A program made the position numbers and the translations under genes. Of a stretch of DNA of 64,000 bases, positions 1 through 12,900 are shown piece after piece. The notes under the pieces are model-generated. The model searched no databases and was not told the DNA's origin. It saw nothing but the letters and a program-made list of their open reading frames with translations. This DNA comes from Lunularia cruciata (taxonomy: Eukaryota > Streptophyta > Marchantiopsida > Lunulariales > Lunulariaceae). Numbering within the stretch: position 1 is the first letter of the stretch; the number at the start of each line of letters is the position of its first letter. The stretch covers positions 8,313,001-8,377,000 of the forward strand of contig OX419755.1 of assembly GCA_948567375.1 (NCBI GenBank), written 5' to 3'.

Positions 1-36
1 GCCGTACAAGGGAGAGACAAAAAAGGTAACATGGGG

Positions 37-760
37 CTAAGCCCCAATAGAGTCTGTATGAGAAATCTGCCCTACCGCACCTAAGATATCTGAGCTATGC
101 AAGCCGTATGGTCTACACACAACTGGAGCATCCGAAGAAACATCACCTAATGTGATTGCTCTCCTATGGATTGCACCAGCCACTGCCCTCTGTAGAACAA
201 TGGACACACGCTGTCTAAAGTAAGCTACAAAGTCTGAGAGTGAGAGTGGTACCCCCTGACGCCTAACATGATAAGCTCTCGCGCACTCCCTGACAAATGT
301 GTCAAATGCCGTGTCCATCGCTCCATATAACTCCAAGGCTAGAGGAACAAAGAGGTGACCTCGCTGCATGCCCCTATACTTGGAGACCTTGCGACCTGCT
401 GCTGCACTCGCCGCCCATCCAGGGGGATGGGTGATCACTCCCTCCGAAATTGTATCCCGCATAGGGTCCGTGACCACGACATCCGCTACTGTCACCTGAT
501 CATCTCGGACCAAGTATAAGTCTGCCCTGACACGTGTCGTCTACAACACATACGAACGCTCCCTCCAAGCTAAGTATCCACTCTCTCATGCCATAGCAAA
601 CACTATGTCTCTAATGGCATCATGTGTAGCTATCCTCTGTCCTCCAAAAGGACACTGTGTCATGTGGACCGGCGCTGCATCTAGTGTAGAACCACACTCA
701 CAAGTGAGTAGTGAAGATGCAGATGGGTGGACGAAACCTAGGCAAAACCTCATTGCTGTA
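37..760 (-). pseudogene. LINE C-terminal Cys/His finger and restriction-like endonuclease
   Basis: The segment near 650-705 reads CECG, nine residues, H, three residues, C, the zinc-finger type that precedes the endonuclease in R2-like elements. It is followed by the block at 37-513, with ADVVVTDP, then an Ala/Arg/Lys segment containing GRKVSKY, then FVPLALELYG. This Asp...Asp...Lys-Tyr arrangement is what I expect of the restriction-like endonuclease that nicks the target. The second part (158 residues) is open, while the finger lies in a different open stretch with a stop between them. Assignment rests on motif order and is inference for the endonuclease. Confidence 0.6.
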
Positions 761-1297
761 GAGAAAGTAGCCGGTGCGAGTCGGAAAGCCCTAATGCATG
801 GTCAAGCTAGGATCCACGAGCCTGCACCCTTGCCGGAGCAAGAGTGTAGACGTGCTCTAGTAGCTTGAGGAATGGACGAATCAACTAAGAGAGAATGTAG
901 CGTATGCTCACACTGTTGCTCCATCAAGGAAGACTGTAGACCTCTAGTCCAATCTGATGATAGTGAAGCAAACGATGGAAAAGCCTCTTGTGCTCATGGG
1001 GATAGACTATCTCTCGTCTACCGCAATAACACCTGGAGAGAAAAGGATCCTCCCTCCACCTCTGTCACATAAGTCTCCAAAACCGGCCTATCAGCAACCA
1101 CAAAATGAGAGGCAAGTAGGGGTGCCGAGAGAACCCAACTACCCAAATACGCTATAGGTGCCATCTCCTCCATAGAAAGCAAGCCAACCCCACCACAAGA
1201 GATTGGTAGAGCCGTCTGTCTACGTGCCAAATCCCCTATCACACACTCAAAAGTCCTTGGTCCAATAATATCACCAAAGACTCCCATAATCCTCCTA

Positions 1298-2742
1298 TCA
1301 AATGCTCTCAAAGGACGGTGAGGAGGGAACTGTACGGATGAGGTAGGATGGTCGACGAGCAATACTGGAAGAGAGTATACCAAATGCCACCTGCGGATCT
1401 CCTAGTAATGGAAGGTCATCCACATGGAGAACATCCTCTGCAAGGGCAACATCCAAGAAGCGTGTGACAAAATCCTCCGATCCTACTGGCACTCCAAGAA
1501 CACGAAGTCTATCTGTGGATGTGATACACCCCTCTGGAAGCTCAAGGTGGGGAGGGATACCTAAAGGGGACCATGCTCTACACTTTGACACCTTGACTCT
1601 CAAGCCTACTAGATGTAGCTCGATAGTCAAGTAGTCAAAGGCCTGCCTAATCTGATCTACAGGGCATACGATGTGTGTATCATCTGCCAAGGAGGGAAAT
1701 ACACAACCTGGCATGGCCAAAGTAATAGATAGGAGAGCTCTAAAGTGAGCCATGGCAAATAAGGGCTCCTCCAAAGGATCTCCCTATCGTGTACCAATAG
1801 TTGACTCCAAGATGGTGACTCCTTCCTGTGAACCACCATGCTGGTAGTAAAGGGAAGCAGGAGAGCCATAAAAAGACCACACAAAAGGAATGAGACTCGC
1901 CAAAGATCCACTAGCCTCCCGAAGCTCTCTAAAGATAGATGCACGTGAGACGCTTCTAAAAGCGTTCTCAACATCCACCTATAGGATGACCCACTCCGGA
2001 TGGATATCTAGGAGTGCTCTAATGCCTAGAGATATAGCATCACATCCTCCAGGTGTAGCTACTCCAAACTGATGTGGACTAAGGTGCTATCGAAAGTAAG
2101 AACGATGCTGAAGGACAATGGTTTGATTGACCAAATGCAAAAAGATCTCTCCAATAGCAATTGGTCTAATGCCTCCCGTGTCCTTCTTGATCGCGAGAAG
2201 TCGACTAGCACCTAAGACCCGACTAGCAGACATAGGAATGTCTCCTCTCACTATTGCTGCAGCCACCTAAAACAACTCGGTAAAACCACTAGAAGGATCA
2301 TCTACTTGGAAGCAATCTCTAAGGTGCTCATAAACCATCCCTGACAAGCCTCTTGAGGAAAAGCGAGGGGCAGTGCACAATGCTTGTGCAAATAGTGACC
2401 TATCAAAACATAAAGGCTGCTTAGGCTTATAATCTAAGACCTCTAGTGGTAGTTCCTCTACTGCTATAGGATGCAATGAGCGTAGGGAAGAGATGGTCTC
2501 ATCAGTAGGACTCGCTATAGACAAAGGGTGTAGCGCTCGTGCTGCTCTACTAAACTCTCCCGCCTGACCCAATGTCCTACATCGTCGTAATCGAGTGGAA
2601 TCTGTGGTATCCTGTGGTGATGCCTATCTCCTAAATCATGTAGCCCAAACAGACTCCTCCTAAAGCGCTGCCTAATCCCCCGCTCGGAATTGATGAAATC
2701 TAGCCGCCACCTCTCTATGCCCCGCGCATCCCCCTCTAGCAT
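1298..2742 (-). pseudogene. LINE reverse transcriptase core
   Basis: Motifs appear in order from high to low coordinates. RPIAIGE is motif 1-like, near 2160. VDVENAFRSVSR is motif A, with the first catalytic Asp, near 1980. A GDPL motif follows near 1780, then SLADDTHIV, motif C with the Asp pair, near 1680. A thumb region follows to about 1300. In most LINEs motif C is (F/Y)ADD; here it is LADD. Several stops and frame changes interrupt the region, so it is not functional. It lies between the N-terminal finger and the C-terminal endonuclease, as expected for one polyprotein. Confidence 0.8.
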
Positions 2743-2784
2743 AACGAAGACACCATTGAGGGAGTAGGAGGAATAGGAACTACG

Positions 2785-3192
2785 CTAACTTGTGCAAGGG
2801 ATCACATGCCAAACGATCCAGTGGTAGGCGAAAAGCCTGTCTAGTCTCATCATGGAGTGTGCGGGGTAGCCTATGGAATAGATGTGGACATGGAAAACTA
2901 GTCTCAAATAACCCCAAAATGCACCCACCTGAGAAGCTAACCACTCACACGACTCAATCGGTATACCTGGAACGATCAACAAAGGTATAAAAGAAGCGTG
3001 CGTAATCTCGAGTGTCACTGCTGTCAATGTGGTCGCCCGTCTCACGTGTGCATCCCAAGTGGTCCAATCATAGTCCTTGTGCATCCTTCACACATGGGTC
3101 TTTACCCCTCGCGAGGTAAAGCGTCGGTGACCCACCGGGCATGGTGTATCCCGACCTGCTCTAGGCGACCTCACATGGGAAGATGTAGCCAT
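2785..3192 (-). pseudogene. LINE N-terminal region with C2H2-like finger
   Basis: A start codon on the minus strand at 3190-3192 opens a frame reading MATSSHVRSPRAGRDTPCPV and then a finger-like HRRFTSRG...H...MHKD segment. N-terminal C2H2 fingers are typical of R2-like LINEs and bind target DNA. The second Cys expected in the finger is replaced by Gly and a stop follows within it, so this part is decayed. Upstream sequence (above 3192) shows no further coding signal and may be the 5' untranslated part. Confidence 0.45.
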
Positions 3193-5978
3193 GGCTAGCA
3201 CAAGAATAGTGATAGTAACACATGATACTCCTCTCCATATCTCCCCACATGATACTCATCTCCATATCTCCCCATATCTGCAAAACTATAACCCCTCACA
3301 TCACAACTCACATAAAAAAATAATCTCTCCAAACCCTAAAATCTATAAACTCTCATAACTTTCAATTTCCATCTCCAAAATTTTCAAATTAAATTCACAT
3401 GGAACTTAATCATGAAAACAAATAAATTAGAAATAAAAATTCCCAACCCATCACTCTCAATGTATAATAATCACTCTCAACCCTAAAAAAACAAAAAGTC
3501 TTTGTAACTTTCTACTCCATTCTCCATAGTCTTCAATCTAGGTACCAATGGAATCGAAATTGAAAAACGAAGAAAAAAGACCATTCACTCTAATGCTACA
3601 TGCTAGAGAGCACTCAGAAATGATCAAAAGTATCTCACGTCTCTCCCTCTCCTCTCCCATCTCCACCCTCTCCCGCAGCTCCCCCGCGCCATCTCATACG
3701 ACACCTTTTTGAGTTATGCCTTTGGAACGAGGGTACCACCATAACCAAAAAAGACTCATCACCTCGACACCTGCAATTCTAGACCCGTAAAAGAACTACA
3801 ATGGGAGCACCCGACTTACCAGATATTTATCGAATTCTTGTCGGACTACCCACATGAACGATTCAGACTGAAAACTCTACCTTTTTACTCTCAATGCACC
3901 AATATCCGTTTCAAAGAGCTCCCAACTACAGTACTGTAGCATATGCTAGTTAATGAGACTCAGAAACCTTACATATAAATGGAATTTTCTACACTTTGTT
4001 ACAGTATTCCAGTGGCATATATATTAAATTTTAATTTCTTTTAAGATTTTCTCTATATTGGCATAGATATTATGGTATATATATTTCTAGCGTTTATCTA
4101 TGATATAAATTGAAGGATGGTTAAACGTTTCAATATTGAATTCATGATAAGAGATTGAAGGATGATTTTTCATTTTTAATTGAATTTATCATATAGATTG
4201 AATGTTGCTTGAACTCGCACGGTTTGTTTCTTTGAAAAGTGAGACAAAAGACGAGTATTATTGGATACTGTTAATTGTTTATGAATAAAGTTTTTGGTGC
4301 ATGCACTCATGTCGATAATGGTAGCAACGATCATTGCGAATGAAGATAAGAGCGAGGATAATCATTTGCAAGCCGACTCAACGCTTTTCGTATATTTTAT
4401 ACTAAAGATTTATCATTATCATGATCTTCTTAGAGGTAGCAAGAGATTCTTTGCAAGGAAACGAAGTAATTTATCGATTATATTCAATTCCTTTTTCTCA
4501 TAAAAAGTTTCAGTCACCCTGCACCTTGTGACACTTAGGTAGACGTGCGGTCGATATGGGAATTCTATTCCCGTCTAAAACATTTATACCGCTTTTACCG
4601 ATTATACTCTTAATTGATCTTCATCATACGATTTAACATTAGTAGGCAATTACTAAGTCAATATAACTTTCCTTTATACAAAGTTTAGCCATTTTAAAGC
4701 GCTTTCTAAGTTTTGGGGACCAGTATAATTTTCTTTGATTTAGAGTTTTGTGCATTCTTTTAATATATTCCCGCCCTTAAATTTCTTTGCACTCTTAGGT
4801 ATACTATTTGACTCATATTTAAGCAAAAAAATATGTCTCTAGACCTATTTAATCCAATAGCTGGAAAGAAAACGGCATCTTAACACCCTCGTCTAGAAAA
4901 AAATGCACTTCCACACTTGATTATCTTTTAACTCTCAAACTTTCCTAGGAAATTTTATTTCTTTTAAGCCAAAGGCTCAATGTAATACCTAATAGGACAA
5001 CAAAAAGGAGTAAAATGCACAAATAAGTGCAAAATGGAATAAAGAGAGTGAGGTCCAATGGTCCTAAAGGCTAAAAAGGAAGAAATATAAACTGCCCGGA
5101 GGCCACAGACAACAAAATAATGTATAAGAACAAAGTAATCTGTTGTTGAATTGTGTACTGGAGATCTTTCAATGGCACGTCTTGTAAGTGGAGGAAGATA
5201 CTAAATGCAATGAGTGCTTTTATTGTTATTGCTCAAATATGAAAACCCAAAACCGGAGAGCAATGTAAAGTAATAGAGACTTTTTGTTTATGGAAGCATA
5301 GTTGGAGAGATAGCAAATGCTCCTCTCCTTTGTAAAGAACCTTGTGTTGCTTCCTTGAGAAGATCATCAAAGTGGTGATAAAGGTGCACACAAATCTCAA
5401 TAGCTAAATGTAGAAAAGTATAAGAGGTTAGCTATGGTGTGTAATGGTCATTCTTGTCCAAGTGGCAATGGTTGTTGTTGCTCCCCCTGATATGTTGACT
5501 TACATCAAAAACTTTGCTTATAAGGGTTTGTAAACACCACATCATGCAAGGTATGTTGCACATCCATAAATGTAATGATATCCACTCCCACAAAGTAAGG
5601 AGTTGATCCTGGTAGGTCCAATCATCACTCAATCTAAATTTAGGACTATGTAGCTTGTAGGATCTATACCTTGTATCTCAAATTACATTATGAACTTTGG
5701 TGTACCTATTGCAGAATGTAAATATGAATACACGGATTTCAAATATAGATTTCTGAATCTTAGTATATTAGGGTTTAGATTTACGAGAGAATTTGATATT
5801 TTTGACAAGTGAAGACCCACTTGCCATAAAGTGCTACGGTTCATCTTTTCAATTACTGATAACATTTATAGTCACAAGCCTTTTACATGTAGAAAAGTTG
5901 GATCTCGGTGATCTCGATCTCCACATAACTCTATATTTGAAAACCCCTAATGTGTTATAGGGAGAACCATGTGTGCAT
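3193..5978. other. Non-coding, AT-rich; nothing recognised
   Basis: No reading frame here resembles a known family. The first 500 bases are rich in short CT runs, including near-copies of 'atactcctctccatatctcc' at about 3227-3275. The rest is AT-rich intergenic sequence. A decayed LTR may occupy the right part, since a primer-binding-like site follows at 5979, but I cannot define its start. Confidence 0.5.
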
Positions 5979-5990
5979 TGGTATGAGAGC
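5979..5990 (+). promoter_or_regulatory. Possible retroelement primer-binding site relic
   Basis: TGGTATGAGAGC differs by one base from the TGGTATCAGAGC complement of the initiator-Met tRNA 3' end used by many plant LTR elements. No matching LTR pair or gag could be recognised around it, so it may be chance. Confidence 0.3.
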
Positions 5991-7239
5991 TCTAGAAATG
6001 CTAGATGTGATGGACCCCATCACACTCAAAATTTATTGTAAATTTGTCTGATATAAATCAAAAGTACTCAATAAAAAAAGGGTTTGGAGCCAAGTTTTGG
6101 AGCAATTGTCTCCACAAGAGAAAATCCTAACTTTATTTAATTGTGAAGATGCTAGTGTGGATTTGTATGTGCATATATGTTACTAAGATCCACTGAATTC
6201 TTCCTAGAGTTTAGAGATATTAAGTCAATAAATGTAAGGAGTATTGTGCATGTAGCTATGATATTAGATTACAAGCCAATAAAAGAGATGGTTGAAAGCC
6301 AGAAATAATACACTGAACTAAAAGGGGAAGTTGCTAAAGCATACTGCTATAAATGTTACTAGTGCAATAGTTTCCTCTAATAAAAGACTATATCCCGAGT
6401 GTGGGTAAAGCTATCTATAATCTACGTTACTCATTTGATAATCATGGGAACATACATTACCGTAATAGAATGGAAAAAGTGCAATAGATGGTAATATCAA
6501 ATGTGCATAAATGAAGCAAGAATAATTATAGGGTGGCCCTAACCGAGTGAAGAAAGTGTAATAAATGGTAATATTAAATGTGCATAAATAAAGCAAGAAT
6601 AATTTTGGGGTGGATAAGTTTGTGCTAAATAGGAAACACTACAAAAGATAACAACATGCTAGAATGGAATAAACCACATGTGTTTCCCATAAGGGTGGGA
6701 GTGAATATGGGTTACAATCTTGGCAGAATTTCTCTTACTCCAAGCGAAGGGAGGGCACACAACCTTCAAAACACCTACGGAGAACTAAAATCTGAGTGAG
6801 AAATTAGTGGAAGTGAAGACCTGCCTGGACTCGAGCCCTTGCGTCCTAGGAAAGGGATACTAGTCCCTAAGCATAGATGTCAATATGAAGTTTTCTTTAC
6901 TTGCTAACCTAGAGTTTACTCACTAGAGAAACCAGGAACACGCTCCGAATTACCTCTTAAAGGCAAAGTCGACACGTCCTTGACACTTGTCAAATATGTG
7001 AACGTGAAGTTACTCAGTTCGTCAATTGGCGTGCAGTCCTGCTTACGTGTCAGGGTATCCTGGCCGACAGAGCTACACTTGTCTACATGGCGACACACTT
7101 GTGTTGGATGTCACTGTGCCGTTCCCCACCTTTTCTAGTCACTGCGTGATGGATGTACCAAGTCATGACAATCAAAGTAGGCCTGTTATCGTCACTTCCA
7201 TTGTGTCATTTCCAACCCTTCCCTAGTTTCCAGTGGAGA
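5991..7239. other. Non-coding, AT-rich; nothing recognised beyond a short repeat
   Basis: No gene is visible. The only structure is the 77-bp-period direct repeat listed separately. Confidence 0.5.
6471..6616. repeat. Direct repeat, two copies, 77-bp period
   Basis: A block of about 65 bp containing 'atggtaatat' and 'gtgcataaat' followed by 'aagcaagaataatt' occurs twice, with matching positions at 6479 and 6556. The copies differ at several sites, so the duplication is not recent. Confidence 0.85.
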
Positions 7240-9951
7240 GCAAAACCACAGCAAAGCGATGGGACGACAGGGGAACTGAAACCAGAGTAACAAAGCTTAT
7301 GCTTAAATCATGGGAATTAACAATAATTTGGAATTGCACAGTCTCATTGAGTATCGATCACGATGCTACTGTCCATAAATTTAAAATCTGTGGCTCACAG
7401 CCTTGAATGAACAAATGTTCGGAGAGTCGGAAGTGCCCGAAGACGTTTACTTGCGTTGGTCACTGCCTATGCCGGTACCAGAAGAGTTTTGGACGGTAAA
7501 TACCCGGAGGGTTTGCGACAATATCCTCGAAGATACTCCACTGAGATTACCCAAACTTGCCAAGAACATCCAAAATGCGACAGGGTTTCGTGTTGACTTC
7601 CCATCGGGATTTTGACATGTTCGGCGGAATTTTCAGGAGAATGCCACCGAATAGTTCGTCGAGGTACGAGAGGAGGAGGTGGGGCAGAGGAGGAGGAGGA
7701 AGAACTTTCAGACAAGTGCCACATGGCCTAATCCCTGTGCACGCAGGTTATACGAGCCGGGCGGTCCGATGGATGGGAGGTAGGTGCCCGGGTTCGAACA
7801 AATTGGCATGAATAAGAAAGCGTAGGAGCAGGACGACTACGGCGGGCCGGGCAGGGCAGGGTAGGGTGGATCCGGTCGTGCCGTGACTGGTGAAGCATGC
7901 CATGTCGTGGAGCGGGGAAGGATGGAAGGAGCAGAGGCTGCTCCAAAAAGGCCTCCGCGTCTATAATGTGGTTTCTTTCTGGAGGTTTGGGACGCTGATT
8001 GAACGTGCAGTGAACGAGGAGGAAGGGAGCTTTTGTGGAAAGAAGAAGTGATATACAAAGCAGAGGGGGAGACGACGGGGGACGAGCGCACATTAGCAGT
8101 GAATCGGGGCAGGGGAGACTGCTTGGTGCTGAGGACGCTGTTTCGAAGCGCTGGGACTAGAGTAGGGTACAGCTCGGATCTTGTGGTTCGCTCCTTCACT
8201 GTTTCCCGGGAGATCGATTGCAATACGATGCGGAGGACCAGGTTATAGATTGTTCTTGGGATAGTGAGAGAAGAAGGCCTGAAGTGGAGGAGGAGGACCA
8301 GTTGTTGAAGCTGCTGAATCTGGGAACGTACATTACTGATTGCCTGACTGGCTTGCGTGGGCAGGGCGCGAGGAGGTTTACATCTTGCGCTTTCGCTCAT
8401 TTGCTTCTGGTTTGTTTGTGTTCGTTGGTTGATTCTTGCTCTCATAACCCTAAATATTGACGGGCAGCTTCTGTGATGTTTTTGTATCCGGCGATCAGAG
8501 TTAGACGATGGTCGTCAGAGGGACGGACTAATATTGCCTTAGTGGCAAGAAATTTGTGAAGTGAAGAAGTTTAGGGGATTGTGCAAGAAGCATCAATCTC
8601 AGGGGTTAATTTTAGCAAAAATTAAACAAGTAATTACGATGCAGGAAGCAGATCCGATCTGCTAGTTCGATGGCAGGATGAGTAAACAGCTCAGTAAGAT
8701 TTGACGGGGGCTACTAGTTAAGGGGCTGTTGACTCGAAGGGACTTCTTCTACTTTGATCGAACATAGAACAGTCTATGGGAGGGCTTTGCATTGTTCCTG
8801 CACCCTGTGAGACTTAATCAATCTTTGGTCAATTGTTCCAGGTGGATCTTGATAAAGGATTCCCGCATCGGAGATCTTGGAGGGATTTTGATTTGGAGAT
8901 GTCAACGGCGGAAGCTGTTCAGTGGCTGTTGTCTGGACTCAAGTTGCCGCAGTTTTGCAGTAGTTTTCTTCTGCCGGACATTAGATTTTTCTCTAATACA
9001 TTGTGCAATCTCAGATGATATAGCCGTTGAACCACCTGCCACCCGTCGGTTGAAGGAAACGTACCAACTTTGAGGAGAGTGCTGGCTTATTTAACAGGGG
9101 TTTAAATTGGACGATCTAGAGAAATTTTCCGACTAAACACTCCATGGAACCAAAGGGGACTGAGACATTGTGGTAGTGAATCATGCCCTTAAAGGGACTC
9201 CCATGGTGCTACCGATGAAAACGGTCGGTTTTAAGTTCCCAGTTCTCAGTCTTCAGCCTCAAGCCGATGATTTGCAAGTATAATAATGGGGATAGGAAAG
9301 GTGGAGCTGAAAGTGAAGGAAACTCGTTGTACAGGCCATTATGGACATTACTCCTTTAGATGGATGCCAAACATGTCAATTGCAAGGATCACTTGTGTGC
9401 TGCCCCTGATTTGATGAAGCAGATGGGAGATCTTTATGACTCACGGTCTGTTGTTGATGGGAGGAGGAACTGGGATACTTGTAGAACATGCCATTATTGT
9501 TGTCAATGCACCGAACCAACGGAACCGTAGTTCCTTGAGGAACATCGCTCGAGTTCAACGAGAAGTTGAAACTTTACGATCAGATGGTCAAGCATTTCGG
9601 ATATCAGTTCAAATTGGACTCTTGAGGGCCTCGACCAGGAAGGCAGCTGGACGTGCGGAGTTTGAGCAATTGGCTGATACTAAACAAGCCTGGTTTCTAT
9701 GTGTGCTGACTCCTTTGGAACATTGAAACCTTGGTCTGCGAGGAGCCATGAGTTGTTGCATCGTGATATCGAGGATTTGAACAATCTTTCACGAGTCCTA
9801 CTACGCTGAATGTTTCGCACTCTTCCCCTCTTCAAGCTTCAATTTCATTTCTCCTCTTGATATTGTATACTATTAGGAATTGTGGAAGGAGCAAACAAAT
9901 CTGCCAAATTTGCTTTGAAGGCAGAAGGAGAGCGCATGAGAACCTGAAACA
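7240..9951 (+). promoter_or_regulatory. Upstream region and probable 5' UTR of the CLC gene
   Basis: Composition changes here from AT-rich to GC- and purine-rich (about 7640-8400, with runs such as gaggaggaggtgg and gaggaggaggagg), as often seen around plant transcription starts. Open frames on both strands in this block look like by-products of composition, and none resembles a known protein. An acceptor-like 'tactattag' near 9875, 75 bp before the start codon, would suit an intron in the 5' UTR. No TATA box is convincing. Confidence 0.4.
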
Positions 9952-12900
9952 ATGTCGACCGACCCAATAGAAAAACGGTCGTTTCTACATTCCACTTCAG
10001 ATACAGAGTCTGATGCAGAGCGGGAAGTTGTTCCGTGGGCTGAGCTCTCAGATCAAAACGGCAAGCTGTCGTCCTCTAATCCTGTTGCAATGATAGCGGA
10101 AACAGAGGCCGAATTGAAGCGTCGAGTTTCTGAAATACAGGAACATAGACGGAGGAGTTGTATACTAGAACAAGGGGGGGAAATAACAGCTTCGACATAT
10201 CCGGATGACGGACCAGGACACAAGGATAAGGAGAGAAGTACCGTTGAATCTTTTGTCGTCCGCATAGATGATCATCCAGAACAGTCAAACAGGGGGCAAA
10301 ATGCAGAGGGTAATGTATACAAACCGCAAGCTCTAATTCCTCAATCTCCAGCTTCGGACTCTGAATCTGATGAAGAAGCGCGCAGAGAAGCCGACAGAGG
10401 GCGAGATGGAGGGAGTCGTAGGTCATTGTTGCACCCACAAGCCAGGAATGAGGTACCAGGTGATTCTTCGCGGGAGATTGAGAGGGACAGGGGATCTATA
10501 AATCGTGGAAGGCGATCGTCTCGCTTAGGTCCCACTTCAGATGTTGATTTAGAAGCACAGCTTGATATAGGACGGGAGAGAGCAAGGTCCTCAAACAGAC
10601 GAGTCTCTCGAGTCACTTCCCCAGAACCTGACATTGATTCAGACTTTGATACACACGATGATGACATTGAAAGATCAGCTCAACGTCCCACTCTTCAAAG
10701 AAGGCCTTCAATCGGTGCGCAATGGGGAGAACGAGTTCCTCCCGAGTGGGCTCTTCTGCTGTTGGGGTGCTTTTTGGGTTTGGCTAGTGGGCTCAGTGTC
10801 GTAACCTTCAACCGCGGGGTAAGAAATGTCATGGAACCGGAGAAAGTACTCTCTTGACGAATGTCATAAGTTGTAGACAGATTCTCCTTCGTAGTCTTAA
10901 CCCACCATCTTACTTGACCATGGTGTTAGCTGGGCAAGTCCTTTACTGATTAGGGGAGGGTAGGTGAGAAATTGGCAACTAGACTGAATTTGCAATGTGA
11001 CGAATGGGTGCCATTTCATTTAATATTATTTTCTTCAGCATAGTCTTGTAAATTGTAACTAAGAAGAGGCTCAATGCATTGAGATGGAGGTGTCCTGCCG
11101 ACGATGACTAGTTTGCCGCAATTCTTCTAGGTCTCTAACTGGATGACAGAAGCGTGACTTGAGCTTTCCAGAAATTCTGATGTGGTGATTGATTGCTGGT
11201 TTCATGATTATCAGGTACACTTGATTCATGATTTGGCATGGGCAGGGACACCACACGAAGGAGCTGCATGGCTTCGGCTTCAAAAGCTGATTGATATTTG
11301 GCACCGAATTATGCTGATACCAGTTGTGGGAGGTGTAGTGGTTGGTATGATGCATGCTATTGTTGCAGTTATAGATCAAGTCAAAGCATCGAGACCTGCT
11401 CGTAGACATAGCATTGACTGGCTAGCAGCAACAAAACCAGCACTCAAAGCAACCCAGGCAATGGTCACGTTGGGTACAGGGGGTTCTCTAGGGCCTGAAG
11501 GTCCAAGTGTGGACATTGGAAAGGCTTGGGCTCATGGTCTTGCTACAGTGATGAAAAATAATCGAGAAAGAAGAATTGCGCTGGTAGCAGCTGGTGCAGC
11601 CGCTGGTATATCTGCAGGTTCGCTACATATACCCTTGAAACCCACAGATTTAGGGTGTGGCGTGATGGTGCTATGGAGAGAGTAGGATGTGTGAAGCTGA
11701 GCTCCAGGCATACCATCCACTCGAACTCCTAAAATGAGGATATTCATGAAGTTTTGAGGATAATTGACGATTTAGCCACAATATATAATCTTTGTGCTAG
11801 AACTAACTTCAGGAAGTTGAACTATCTAAAACCCGAGGGCTGACCTGTCCCGTAACAGACTCTGCATGTACGTCTCTTGCCATACTGGAGACAAGTGAGC
11901 TGGCTTCCATCCTTGTTTATCAGGAATAAATCAATGTAACCTAATGAGAGACGATGGGCAAGTAGTGCAAGTGCTTTCCTGGAAGAGACTGACAATCACA
12001 TAAGAGACCATGTAGCTTGTTGCCTTTGCTGAAGAGTAGAAGCTGACGTCTGGAAACATCTGATGCAGGCTTCAATGCTCCAGTTTCAGGATGTTTTTTT
12101 GCCATCGAGACGGTGCTGCGACCTCAGCACGCCGAAAATTCTCCTCCTCTTACCACGGCTATGATCATTTTGGCATCGGTTATATCATCCACAGTATCAC
12201 AAGTCCTGTTTGGAGAGACAGCAGCATTCACAGTACCTACCTACGAATTGCGCTCGGCAGCCGGTGTGTATATGCTATGCAAAACAAGCTACTGATCTGT
12301 GAATTACTACATCGTGTTTGTATTATCCCTAAGCTCCCGCATTGTTCCACTCCTCCCTTCCCCAGCTAATTGCCTCCCTATTATTTTTCCCTCGCTCTTT
12401 GCCTGCTTCATGGTTCATTCCTGACTTTCGATCCCCAGTGTCTCCAGTGTTCCTACCCGACTCCAGTCTACAGTTCAATTTTCCTCGTTCATGCACTGCT
12501 TACTGGTGGTCAATTTATATTCTCGAATTCGTTTGAATAGCTGTTATCGATTTCAAGTTGTTTATTAGTCTTTTAGATATATGTTGTTCTCGATTTGTTG
12601 CAATTATGCCTTCGCTTCAGGTTACATTCGGTGCATTCTACTTCATGGATTTATCACTATTCTAGCAGTGTGCATAAAGTACATCTTGGTTACCGATCAT
12701 ATGCATTTAAGGAGTTCTGGATCACCCGTTCCTAGAACGGCTTCTGCTCTCATCTACATATATTTCTATGAACCCGTTTGTACTATCCCTATGAACTATC
12801 CCTATCTGTATCCGCTTCTTTGATGGGTGCCTCTCAGATATGCGTGTTACTATTAAATTGTTTCCAAGTGCATTTATTTCGCCTTTCATGTCGATGATGT

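Larger units (their letters stand above)
1..3192 (-). mobile_element. Broken R2-like LINE (non-LTR retrotransposon)
   Basis: Read on the minus strand, the domains run in the order of R2-type non-LTR elements: an N-terminal C2H2-like finger, a reverse transcriptase with a NAF-type motif A, a GDPL motif and an ADDTHI catalytic motif, a C-terminal Cys/His finger, and a restriction-like endonuclease. No LTR, gag or apurinic-type endonuclease is visible. The reading frame moves between frames and contains several in-frame stops, so the copy is dead. The 3' end of the element runs off the left edge of the window. Known from the family: such elements integrate by target-primed reverse transcription. 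Whether this lineage is site-specific cannot be judged, because its 3' junction is outside the window. Confidence 0.8.

Noticed and set aside
3227-3275. Clustered short CT repeats as a CRISPR-like array
   Set aside because: Only two to three near-copies without regular spacers, in eukaryotic-type sequence.
5979-5990. A complete LTR element around the primer-binding-like site
   Set aside because: No LTR pair, gag or pol motif could be recognised on either side, so only the site itself is listed.
7837-8445. A 202-codon minus-strand frame upstream of the CLC gene
   Set aside because: It lies in a strongly GC- and purine-biased block, has low-complexity Ser/Arg/Pro composition and shows no motif.
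10341-10667. Minus-strand frames opposite CLC exon 1
   Set aside because: They mirror the coding bias of the true exon, which is supported by homology and splice phase.
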